Assembly: GCA_030152405.1 (NCBI GenBank)
Contig: JASLJL010000209.1
Coordinates: 1 to 12,228, forward strand
DNA from: Gordonia sp. (in: high G+C Gram-positive bacteria)
GTDB lineage: Bacteria; Actinomycetota; Actinomycetes; Mycobacteriales; Mycobacteriaceae
Direction: 5' to 3'
Length of the DNA stretch: 12,228 nt
Made by a program: the position numbers and the translations under genes. How positions within the stretch are numbered: the first letter of the stretch is position 1; each line of letters starts with the position of its first letter. The notes beneath the pieces were generated by a model. That model was not told the origin of the DNA. It saw only the letters and a list, made by a program, of their open reading frames with translations, and ran no database searches. Below, piece by piece: positions 6,280 through 12,228 of this stretch.

Positions 6280-6891
6280 GTGTCCGACTCCGACCGACCG
6301 AACCGACGCCCGGGCGGGCGATCCGCGCGCGTGCAGGAGGCCGTCGAATCCGCCGCCCTCGAGTTGCTCCTCGACGGCGGCCGCGCACGTCTGACGATGC
6401 GCGCCGTCGCACAGGCGGCCGGCGTCGCCGAGACGACGGTGTACCGACGATGGCCGTCGACCGACCATCTGACCGCCGCCGCCCTGCTACGACTCGCCGG
6501 CACAGACAACCCGATCCCCGACACGGGATCACTCGATGGCCACCTCACTGCACTCCTCAGCCAGATCGTCGACCTGCTGACCCGACCCGACGTCGTGCGC
6601 GTGGTGCGCAGCGCCGCGTCGCTCGACGACGATGAGACGTCCGGAGCAGCACGTGCCGCATTCTTCACCAGCAGGTTCGCGGCGTCGTCGGCGATCGTGG
6701 AACGGGCCGCCGAGCGCGGCGAACTCCCCGCCACCACCGATCCCTACCGCGTGATCGAGACTCTCGTCGCACCGGCTTACATGCGGGCGCTCCTCGGCAA
6801 CCGGACGTTCGACGACAGATTCGTCGCGGATTCAGTGGCTTTCACGATCGCCGGAGCGAGGGCGTTCGACGCAGAACCGCCCCGAACCTAG
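6280..6891 (+). CDS. TetR/AcrR-family transcriptional regulator
   Basis: 203 aa. The N-terminal DNA-binding domain is clear: residues about 18-60 with ALELLLDGGRARLTM, then the helix-turn-helix AVAQAAGVAETTVYRRW (about 42-58). The rest is a helical ligand-binding and dimerisation domain (for example TRPDVVRVVRSAA and ERGELPATTDPYRVIETLV), of the kind common in actinobacterial TetR repressors; the ligand cannot be read from sequence. I prefer GTG 6280 because GGGAAGGA (6264-6271) is then 8 nt upstream; the in-frame ATG at 6271 would abut that site with no spacing. It is divergent from the unknown protein gene and has the 6197-6219 palindrome upstream, suggesting autoregulation plus control of the divergent gene. 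The membrane protein gene starts 24 nt after its stop, so it may be co-transcribed. Confidence 0.88.
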   Translation: MSDSDRPNRRPGGRSARVQEAVESAALELLLDGGRARLTMRAVAQAAGVAETTVYRRWPSTDHLTAAALLRLAGTDNPIPDTGSLDGHLTALLSQIVDLLTRPDVVRVVRSAASLDDDETSGAARAAFFTSRFAASSAIVERAAERGELPATTDPYRVIETLVAPAYMRALLGNRTFDDRFVADSVAFTIAGARAFDAEPPRT

Positions 6892-6915
6892 GTCCGCCCG
6901 ACCAGGATGAGGTCC

Positions 6916-7680
6916 ATGCACTGGTTCAACTGGTGGTGGAGTCACGAGGTGGTCCACGGCGGCAAAGGCCCTCTGCTGCTCGCCCTGGTCGCGTTCGTGG
7001 TGACGTTCGTCCTCACACGGATCATCACTCGTCTGATCCGAGCCGGCGTCGGCCCGTTCGGCGACATCGACATCGACGGCGTCCATCTGCACCACTCGAC
7101 GCCGGGTGTCGTGATGGTGGTGGGCGGTGGACTCACCGCAGTCGGCGCGCCGCCCCTGTCCGCGTGGGCCTACCTCGCCGCGTTCGCCGTCGGAAGCGGT
7201 TCTGCACTGGTCCTCGACGAGTTCGCGATGATCTTCCGCCTGCGGGACGTGTACTGGACCGAGGAGGGTCAGATGTCGGTCGGCGCCGCGACGCTCGCCG
7301 CGGCGTGTCTCGGCCTGGCGGTGGTCGGCCTGTCGCCGGCGAGCGTGCCCGGACTGACCGGAGCCGTCTTGTGGATCCGCTACGCGTTGATGGCCTTCCT
7401 CACGGTCAATCTCGTCTCCGTCGCCGTCGTCGCACTGAAGGGCAAATACCCGACGGCAGTGGTCGGCGTGTTCGTCGCTCCGGTCGCATGGATCGCCGCC
7501 GTCCGACTCGCTCGGCCGTCGTCGCTGTGGGCACGCCTGCGCTATGACGAACTCGCCAAGCAACGGGCCCGCGACCGTCTGGAGCGGTTCGACCGCAGGT
7601 GGGGACCGGTACAGCGCTGGTGGGCGAACCTGATCGGCGGCCGCCCCACAGCCGCAGGCCATCGCCCCGAGAGAAACTAG
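6916..7680 (+). CDS. Polytopic membrane protein of unknown function
   Basis: 254 aa with about six hydrophobic segments at roughly residues 17-39, 62-78, 83-106, 122-144, 152-174 and 179-198, followed by a basic cytoplasmic-looking tail rich in Arg (about 200-254). The N-terminus is strikingly aromatic (MHWFNWWWSHE). A GVHLHH cluster (55-60) just before the second segment, and DEFAMIF with DVYWTEEG (101-118), are the distinctive polar motifs; histidine-rich loops of this kind could bind metal, but that is speculation. I do not recognise a named family. ATG 6916 is chosen because AGGATGAGG precedes it at proper spacing, while the in-frame ATG at 6907 has little space after any ribosome site. 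It lies 24 nt after the TetR gene on the same strand. Its TAG stop is part of the first of two palindromes ahead of mmsA. Confidence 0.8.
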   Translation: MHWFNWWWSHEVVHGGKGPLLLALVAFVVTFVLTRIITRLIRAGVGPFGDIDIDGVHLHHSTPGVVMVVGGGLTAVGAPPLSAWAYLAAFAVGSGSALVLDEFAMIFRLRDVYWTEEGQMSVGAATLAAACLGLAVVGLSPASVPGLTGAVLWIRYALMAFLTVNLVSVAVVALKGKYPTAVVGVFVAPVAWIAAVRLARPSSLWARLRYDELAKQRARDRLERFDRRWGPVQRWWANLIGGRPTAAGHRPERN

Positions 7681-7691
7681 GACGTCCAACC
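7676..7691. promoter_or_regulatory. Upstream copy of the mmsA-operon operator
   Basis: ACTAGGACGTCCAACC contains the palindromic core TAGGACGTCCAA (7678-7689), one base away from a perfect TTGGACGTCCAA. It matches the site at 7701-7716 in 12 of 16 positions and is centred exactly 25 bp from it. It overlaps the stop codon of the preceding gene. Likely an operator for the regulator of the valine cluster; binding by the MarR protein encoded at 11356-11850 is inference. Confidence 0.5.
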
Positions 7692-7700
7692 TATTGCATT

Positions 7701-7716
7701 ACTTGGACATCCAAGT
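7701..7716. promoter_or_regulatory. Perfect palindromic operator upstream of mmsA
   Basis: ACTTGGACATCCAAGT has perfect 7-bp arms around a CA centre. It sits 48 bp before the mmsA start, between a possible -35 (TTGCAT, 7694-7699) and a weak possible -10 (TTTATG, 7716-7721), where bound protein would block RNA polymerase. A GTTGGAC half-site recurs at 7742-7748. Size and symmetry fit MarR or TetR operators, and a MarR gene closes the operon downstream. Confidence 0.65.
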
Positions 7717-7763
7717 TTATGGTGATCGTGACCACCACAGAGTTGGACGAGAGGCTGTTTCAC

Positions 7764-9287
7764 ATGGGCGATCTGCGCACCATCGACCACTACATCGACG
7801 GCGCACGCGTCGCGGGCACCGGCGCGACCGCCGACGTCTACGACCCCAGCACCGGGGCCGTGCAGGCGCAGGTCCCGCTCGCGTCGACCGCCGACGTCGA
7901 CGCCGCCGTCGCCTCGGCCGCGGTCGCACAGCGCGAATGGGCGTCGTGGAACCCGCAGCGCCGCGCACGCGTCATGATGCGGTTCGTCGACCTGGTGAAC
8001 CAGAACATCGACGAACTCGCCGAACTGCTGTCGTCCGAACACGGCAAGACGATCGCCGACGCCAAGGGCGACGTGCAGCGCGGCATCGAGGTCATCGAGT
8101 TCTCGATCGGCATCCCCCACCTGCTCAAGGGCGAGTACACCGAGGGCGCGGGCACCGGCATCGACGTCTACTCGATGCGTCAGCCGCTCGGTGTCGTCGC
8201 GGGCATCACCCCGTTCAACTTCCCGGCGATGATTCCGCTCTGGAAGGCCGGGCCCGCACTGGCCTGCGGCAACGCGTTCGTCCTCAAGCCGTCCGAGCGA
8301 GACCCCTCCGTCCCGGTCCGCCTCGCGGAACTGTTCTCCGAGGCCGGACTCCCGGACGGCGTGTTCCAGGTGGTGCACGGCGACAAGACCGCCGTCGACG
8401 CACTCCTGAACAATCCCACGATCCAGGCCGTCGGCTTCGTCGGCAGCTCGGACATCGCGCAGTACATCTACTCGACGTGCGCTGCGAACGGGAAGCGCAG
8501 TCAGGCGTTCGGCGGCGCCAAGAACCACATGATCATCCTCCCGGACGCCGACCTCGATCAGGCCGTCGACGCGCTCGTCGGCGCAGGCTACGGCTCCGCG
8601 GGTGAACGCTGCATGGCCATCTCGGTCGCCGTGCCGGTCGGCGAGGAGACCGCCGAGGCGCTGCGGGCGAAACTCGTCGAGCGGATCACCGCCTTGCGGG
8701 TGGGCCACAGCCACGACCCGGCCGCCGACTACGGTCCCCTGGTCAGCGCGGCCGCACTCGAGCGGGTGAAGAACTACATCGGTAAAGGCGTCGACGAGGG
8801 CGCCGAACTCGTCGTCGACGGCCGGACCCGAGGCAGCGACGACGCGCAGTTCAACGGCGCCGACATCTCCGGCGGCTACTACCTCGGCCCCACTCTCTTC
8901 GACCACGTCACCAAGGACATGTCGATCTGGACGGACGAGATCTTCGGCCCCGTGGTCACGATCGTTCGTGCCGCGGACTACGAAGAGGCCCTCGCCCTGC
9001 CGACCGAGCACGAGTACGGCAACGGAGTCGCGATCTTCACCCGCGACGGCGACGCCGCTCGCGACTTCACCTCCCGCGTCCAGGTGGGCATGGTCGGAGT
9101 CAACGTCCCCATCCCGGTGCCCGTCGCCTACCACACGTTCGGCGGCTGGAAGCGCTCCGGATTCGGCGACCTCAATCAGCACGGGCCGGCGTCGATCATG
9201 TTCTACACGAAGACCAAGACGGTCACATCGCGCTGGCCGTCCGGCATCAAGGACGGCGCCGAGTTCTCCATCCCGACGATGAACTGA
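7764..9287 (+). CDS. mmsA: CoA-acylating methylmalonate-semialdehyde dehydrogenase
   Basis: 507 aa. Converts methylmalonate semialdehyde, NAD+ and CoA to propionyl-CoA, CO2 and NADH, the last step of the distal valine pathway; also acts in thymine or inositol breakdown in some bacteria. Aldehyde dehydrogenase fold with GITPFNFPAMIPLW, VGFVGSSDIAQYIY, the nucleophile in GSAGERCMAIS (Cys283) and EIFGPVV. The general-base glutamate of ordinary aldehyde dehydrogenases is replaced, FGGAKNHMII in place of ELGGK, which is diagnostic of the CoA-dependent MmsA family. ATG 7764 (MGDLRTIDHYIDG) is preferred: GAGAGG lies 9 nt upstream. An in-frame ATG at 7719 would add 15 residues but abuts the operator and lacks a ribosome site. 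First gene of a four-gene run; the next start is 11 nt past its stop. Confidence 0.95.
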   Translation: MGDLRTIDHYIDGARVAGTGATADVYDPSTGAVQAQVPLASTADVDAAVASAAVAQREWASWNPQRRARVMMRFVDLVNQNIDELAELLSSEHGKTIADAKGDVQRGIEVIEFSIGIPHLLKGEYTEGAGTGIDVYSMRQPLGVVAGITPFNFPAMIPLWKAGPALACGNAFVLKPSERDPSVPVRLAELFSEAGLPDGVFQVVHGDKTAVDALLNNPTIQAVGFVGSSDIAQYIYSTCAANGKRSQAFGGAKNHMIILPDADLDQAVDALVGAGYGSAGERCMAISVAVPVGEETAEALRAKLVERITALRVGHSHDPAADYGPLVSAAALERVKNYIGKGVDEGAELVVDGRTRGSDDAQFNGADISGGYYLGPTLFDHVTKDMSIWTDEIFGPVVTIVRAADYEEALALPTEHEYGNGVAIFTRDGDAARDFTSRVQVGMVGVNVPIPVPVAYHTFGGWKRSGFGDLNQHGPASIMFYTKTKTVTSRWPSGIKDGAEFSIPTMN

Positions 9288-9298
9288 GGACGCGGGCG

Positions 9299-10468
9299 AT
9301 GCCGTATCCGGTTCTGAGCGACGACGACCGCATCGTCGTCGAGACCGCGCGCGACTTCGCGCGCAAACGCATCGCGCCGTACTCCCTGGAATGGGATGCG
9401 ACCAAGCACTTCCCGGTCGACGCGATGGCGGAGGCCGCGGCCCTGGGCATGGCGGCGATCTACACGCGGGAGGACGTGGGAGGCTCCGGGCTGCGCCGGA
9501 TCGACGGTGTCCGGATCTTCGAGGAACTCGCCAAGGCCGATCCGGTCACGGCGGCGTTCCTCTCGATCCACAACATGTGCACCTGGATGGTCGACACCTA
9601 CGGCACCGATGAGCAGCGCAAACGCTATGTACCGAAGATGGCGTCGATGGAATTCACGGCGAGTTACTGCCTCACCGAACCCGGTGCGGGATCGGATGCG
9701 GCGGCGCTGTCGACGGCCGCGAGACGCGACGGCGACGACTGGGTGCTGCGCGGGTCGAAGCAGTTCATCTCGGGCGGCGGCGTGTCGGACGTCTACGTGG
9801 TGATGGCGCGAACCGGCGACGCCGGGGCGCGCGGCATCTCGACGTTCGTGATCGAGAGGGACGCACCGGGACTGTCGTTCGGGCCGCCGGAGGCGAAGAT
9901 GGGCTGGCACAACCAGCCGACCGCCCAGGTGATCTTCGACGACGTGCGGGTCCCGGCGGACGCCATGCTCGGCGGCGTCGACGGGGAGGGCACCGGTTTC
10001 ACCATCGCCATGAACGGGCTCAACGGCGGTCGGCTGAACATCGCCGCGTGCTCCCTCGGCGGAGCGCAGGCCGCGTACGACGCTGCCCTGCAGTACGTCG
10101 CCGATCGCCACGCGTTCGGTGCGCCACTGATCGACGAACCGACGATCCGCGCAACGCTCGCCGAGATGGCGATGAACCTCGAGGCGTCTCGGCTGATGCT
10201 CTGGCGCGCCGCGGAGGCTCTCGACGTCGGCGACCCGGACAAGGTGGAGCTGTGCGCGATGGCGAAGCGATTCGTCACCGAGCACTGCTTCACGATCGCC
10301 GACCAGGCCCTGCAGCTGCACGGCGGGTACGGCTACCTGCACGAGACGGGTGTGGAGAAGATCGTCCGCGATCTGCGTGTGAACCGCATCCTGGAGGGGA
10401 CCAACGAGATCATGCGGATGGTGATCGGCCGAGCCGAAGCCGCCCGCGCCACGAAGGGACAGAAATGA
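9299..10468 (+). CDS. Acyl-CoA dehydrogenase, probably isobutyryl-CoA dehydrogenase (FadE9-like)
   Basis: 389 aa FAD flavoenzyme introducing a 2,3-double bond into a short-chain acyl-CoA and passing electrons to electron-transfer flavoprotein. Signature 1 is YCLTEPGAGSDA (123-134); signature 2 is QLHGGYGYLHETGVEKIVRD. The catalytic base lies in RILEGTNEI (Glu366), the position used by short- and medium-chain enzymes rather than the isovaleryl type. Full normal length. Placement between mmsA and mmsB points to isobutyryl-CoA, giving methacrylyl-CoA in valine degradation, as for the mmsA-fadE9-mmsB order of Mycobacterium tuberculosis. GAGGA lies 8 nt before ATG 9299. The stop overlaps the mmsB start as ATGA, indicating translational coupling. 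Family certain; substrate from context. Confidence 0.93.
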   Translation: MPYPVLSDDDRIVVETARDFARKRIAPYSLEWDATKHFPVDAMAEAAALGMAAIYTREDVGGSGLRRIDGVRIFEELAKADPVTAAFLSIHNMCTWMVDTYGTDEQRKRYVPKMASMEFTASYCLTEPGAGSDAAALSTAARRDGDDWVLRGSKQFISGGGVSDVYVVMARTGDAGARGISTFVIERDAPGLSFGPPEAKMGWHNQPTAQVIFDDVRVPADAMLGGVDGEGTGFTIAMNGLNGGRLNIAACSLGGAQAAYDAALQYVADRHAFGAPLIDEPTIRATLAEMAMNLEASRLMLWRAAEALDVGDPDKVELCAMAKRFVTEHCFTIADQALQLHGGYGYLHETGVEKIVRDLRVNRILEGTNEIMRMVIGRAEAARATKGQK

Positions 10469-11331
10469 AGATCGCCTTCCTCGGATTGGGGAACATGGGC
10501 GGGCCGATGGCCGCCAATTTGATCGCCGCCGGGCACTCGGTGGTCGGGTTCGACCTGTCCGCCGACGCGGTCGCGCACGCCGTCGAGCACGGAGTGAGCG
10601 CCGCGGACTCGGCCGAATCCGCCGTCGACGACGCCGACGCGGTGATCACGATGCTGCCGAGCGGCGCGATCGTGAAGTCCGTGTACGACGCGGTGCTCTC
10701 GACAGCCGCCCCCGGGACGTTGTTCGTCGACTCGTCGACGATCTCGGTGGACGACGCACGCCACGTGAACGGACAGGCGCTCGCCGCGGGAATGCTGCAG
10801 GTGGACGCACCGGTGTCCGGCGGCGTGAAGGGCGCGACGGCAGGCACCCTGGCGTTCATGGTGGGCGGCGACGAGCAGTCCGTCGCCGCGGCGACCGCGG
10901 TGCTCGAACCGATGGCGGGCAAGATCGTCCCCTGCGGCGGATCGGGCAACGGTCAGGCGGCCAAACTGTGCAACAACATGATCCTCGCGGTCCAGCAGAT
11001 CGCCGTCGGCGAGGCGTTCGTCCTGGCCGAGAAGTTGGGGCTGGCCGACCAGGCGCTGTACGACGTCGTCACCGGCGCCACCGGCAACTGCTGGGCGTTG
11101 CACACCAACTGCCCGGTCCCCGGGCCGGTGCCCACCGCACCGTCGGAGAACGACTTCAAGCCGGGGTTCGCGACCGCGTTGATGAACAAGGACCTCGGTC
11201 TCGCGATGGACGCTGTCGACACCACCGGCTCGCGTGCACCGCTCGGCTCACACGCCGCGCAGTTGTACGCCGACTATGCGTCCGAGCACGGGCATCTCGA
11301 CTTCAGTGCGATAATCGACACCTTGCGTTGA
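10465..11331 (+). CDS. mmsB: 3-hydroxyisobutyrate dehydrogenase
   Basis: 288 aa. Oxidises 3-hydroxyisobutyrate to methylmalonate semialdehyde, the substrate of MmsA, using NAD(P)+. Beta-hydroxyacid dehydrogenase family: Rossmann dinucleotide motif GLGNMG (7-12) with an acidic residue at the end of strand two (GFD, Asp30) that favours NAD+; substrate-binding DAPVSGGVKGA (114-124); catalytic lysine in GNGQAAKLCNN (Lys167, with Asn171). The C-terminal helical domain is complete and ends DFSAIIDTLR. ATG 10465 overlaps the preceding stop by 4 nt and has AAGGGA 5 nt upstream. The frame is open further upstream, but that part overlaps the acyl-CoA dehydrogenase gene and is a shadow. The hydratase and 3-hydroxyisobutyryl-CoA hydrolase needed between the dehydrogenase and this enzyme are not in the cluster. 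Confidence 0.95.
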   Translation: MKIAFLGLGNMGGPMAANLIAAGHSVVGFDLSADAVAHAVEHGVSAADSAESAVDDADAVITMLPSGAIVKSVYDAVLSTAAPGTLFVDSSTISVDDARHVNGQALAAGMLQVDAPVSGGVKGATAGTLAFMVGGDEQSVAAATAVLEPMAGKIVPCGGSGNGQAAKLCNNMILAVQQIAVGEAFVLAEKLGLADQALYDVVTGATGNCWALHTNCPVPGPVPTAPSENDFKPGFATALMNKDLGLAMDAVDTTGSRAPLGSHAAQLYADYASEHGHLDFSAIIDTLR

Positions 11332-11355
11332 TCCACGTCGGCAGAAGGAGGGCTC

Positions 11356-11850
11356 GTGCGCGACGACCGTGATCCGATCGCACGAGCCCGTCGCAACTGG
11401 GAGGACGCGGGCTGGGGCGGCGAGATAGCCGACGGCATGGAGGCGGTCACCTCGGTGATGCGCGCTCACCAGATCATGCTGGCCCGCGTCGAGCAGGAGT
11501 TGAAGCCGTTCGGGCTGACATTCGCCCGCTTCGAGCTGCTGCGTCTCCTCGCGTTCACCCGCCACGGCGAACTCCCCATCTCGAAGGCGTCCGACCGTCT
11601 CCAGGTGCACGTCTCGTCGACGACGAGTGCGATCGCACGGCTTGTGGACGCGGCCCTCGTCGAGCGTCGTCCGCACCCCACGGACGGCCGCACGACGCTC
11701 GTCGCCATCACCGACGCGGGCCGCGACCTCGTGGAGTCCGCCACGGTCGCGCTGAACGACGTGTTCGCTCACATCGGCATGCCGGCCGACGAGTCACGGG
11801 CGCTTGTGGGTGCGATTCGGTCGCTCCGCGCAGCTCACGGCGATTTCTGA
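11356..11850 (+). CDS. MarR-family transcriptional regulator
   Basis: 164 aa winged helix-turn-helix dimer. After an N-terminal dimerisation helix (MEAVTSVMRAHQIMLARV), the DNA-binding part contains LPISKASDRLQVHVSSTTSAIARLVDAALVE in segments about 73-103, with the recognition helix near 86-99, and the wing RRPHPTDGRTTLVAIT (104-119), whose Asp-Gly-Arg is the family hallmark. Start is GTG 11356, with a near-perfect AAGGAGG (11345-11351) 4 nt upstream. It begins 24 nt after mmsB and is probably the last gene of the same transcript, making it the likely local regulator of valine catabolism, acting at the palindromes before mmsA and relieved by an acyl-CoA or acid intermediate. Ligand and target are inference. 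Confidence 0.9.
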   Translation: MRDDRDPIARARRNWEDAGWGGEIADGMEAVTSVMRAHQIMLARVEQELKPFGLTFARFELLRLLAFTRHGELPISKASDRLQVHVSSTTSAIARLVDAALVERRPHPTDGRTTLVAITDAGRDLVESATVALNDVFAHIGMPADESRALVGAIRSLRAAHGDF

Positions 11851-11855
11851 GCTGT

Positions 11856-11875
11856 TCGTCGGACGAGTCCGACGA
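11856..11875 (+). terminator. Hairpin closing the mmsA-marR transcript
   Basis: TCGTCGGAC (11856-11864) and GTCCGACGA (11867-11875) are perfectly complementary, giving an 8-bp stem with a 4-nt CGAG loop. It begins 5 nt after the MarR stop. No T-run follows. A strong candidate for the end of the valine operon, separating it from the csbD gene. Confidence 0.6.
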
Positions 11876-11937
11876 GTAACGATCACGCCGATTCGAGCCC
11901 GGGCCTGTCGACTCGAGTTTCGGTAGCGTGGGTGATG

Positions 11938-11970
11938 TCATCCAATCGGATGAGCTGCCGGTGAGGCAGC
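11938..11970 (+). promoter_or_regulatory. Two abutting hairpins in the csbD leader
   Basis: TCATCC (11938-11943) pairs with GGATGA (11948-11953) over a 4-nt loop; directly after it GCTGCC (11954-11959) pairs with GGCAGC (11965-11970) over a 5-nt loop. Both stems are perfect and touch without a gap, ending 14 nt before the ribosome site AGGAGA (11985-11990). They could be a structured 5' leader or operators. I cannot place the promoter with confidence. Confidence 0.4.
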
Positions 11971-11997
11971 AGTGCTCGATCGATAGGAGATTCACTC

Positions 11998-12207
11998 ATG
12001 GGACTCGCAGACGACGCACAGAACAAGGCCGAGGACTTGAAAGGCCGCGCCAAGGAGGCGACAGGCGCGGCGATCGGCGACGACGACCTCAAGTCGGAGG
12101 GGCAGGCGGATCAGGGACTGGCCGCCGTGAAAGAGAAGGCCACCGAAGTAGCCGAGAAGGTGAAGGACGGCATCGACTCGGTGAAGGACAAGCTGACCGG
12201 GCACTGA
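11998..12207 (+). CDS. CsbD-family stress-response protein
   Basis: 69 aa, very hydrophilic and rich in Lys, Asp, Glu and Ala. The N-terminal NKAEDLKGRAKEATGAAIGD followed by LKSEGQADQ is the CsbD/YjbJ family signature; the C-terminal half repeats Lys-Glu-rich amphipathic helix (VKEKATEVAEKVKDGIDSVK). No membrane segment or signal peptide. CsbD proteins are induced by general stress and in stationary phase under alternative sigma factors in Bacillus; the molecular function is not established. ATG 11998 has AGGAGA 7 nt upstream. Monocistronic as far as visible: a hairpin separates it from the MarR gene, and the window ends 21 bp past its stop with no clear terminator. Confidence 0.9.
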   Translation: MGLADDAQNKAEDLKGRAKEATGAAIGDDDLKSEGQADQGLAAVKEKATEVAEKVKDGIDSVKDKLTGH

Positions 12208-12228
12208 CCCGACACCACCTGGACAGAC

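Noticed and set aside
6188..6532. N-terminal extension of the unknown minus-strand gene beyond 6187
   Set aside because: The extra part is Arg-rich, overlaps the TetR gene antisense and would run through the operator palindrome.
7677..9182. 501-codon minus-strand open frame opposite mmsA
   Set aside because: Compositional shadow in the antisense frame; low-complexity Val/Asp/Arg/Gly translation without motifs, while mmsA has full family signatures.
10048..10464. Upstream extension of mmsB
   Set aside because: Arg-rich shadow of the acyl-CoA dehydrogenase gene. The Rossmann motif starts directly after ATG 10465, which has its own ribosome site.
11898..11937. Alternative sigma-factor promoter (GTTT...GGGTGA) for csbD
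   Set aside because: The GTTT and GGGTGA elements are only about 9 bp apart, far short of the spacing required, so no promoter is claimed.
1..12228. Mobile elements, phage genes, CRISPR arrays, toxin-antitoxin or defence systems, tRNA and rRNA
   Set aside because: No transposase, integrase, regularly spaced repeat, nuclease or RNA-gene signature was found on either strand. The window looks like ordinary metabolic chromosome.

Overview
The window is high-GC DNA packed with short-gap genes, many of which use GTG or ATG starts with AGGAG-type ribosome sites. It reads as chromosome of a mycolic-acid actinobacterium. Gordonia or a close relative is the best guess, from the dispersed 'GGTGGTTGAGCC...GTCGAAACCAC' palindromic repeats near the left edge, the GabD1-type aldehyde dehydrogenase, the WS/DGAT-like acyltransferase, the TLP1-type thiolase and the mmsA-acyl-CoA dehydrogenase-mmsB order known from mycobacteria. 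That taxonomic call is inference. I see no insertion sequence, prophage, CRISPR array, tRNA or rRNA.

Layout. Positions 1-35 hold the probable 3' tip of a plus-strand gene whose stop codon lies in a hairpin. Positions 78-307 are gene-free and carry inverted and direct copies of the palindromic repeat. A minus-strand pair follows: a divergent WS/DGAT-like acyltransferase (3011 to 1716), then a GabD1-like semialdehyde dehydrogenase (1695 to 322). Divergent from it is one long plus-strand gene (3072-5447) that fuses a cysteine-poor thiolase-like TLP1 module to a complete enoyl-CoA hydratase. A convergent minus-strand gene of unknown function (6187 to 5459) is divergent from a TetR regulator (6280-6891), with a strong 23-bp palindrome between them. 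A small polytopic membrane protein gene (6916-7680) follows the TetR gene.

The best-understood block is 7764-11850: methylmalonate-semialdehyde dehydrogenase (mmsA), an acyl-CoA dehydrogenase, 3-hydroxyisobutyrate dehydrogenase (mmsB) and a MarR regulator, all tightly spaced. It encodes three steps of valine degradation from isobutyryl-CoA to propionyl-CoA. Two related palindromes 25 bp apart sit directly upstream and are the natural candidates for MarR control. The window ends with a CsbD-family stress protein gene (11998-12207), preceded by two back-to-back hairpins.

Overall theme: acyl-CoA, branched-chain and lipid catabolism with local one-component regulators. The most unusual items are the thiolase-like/crotonase fusion gene, the paired operators ahead of mmsA, the TetR-type palindrome controlling an unrecognised protein, and the structured csbD leader.
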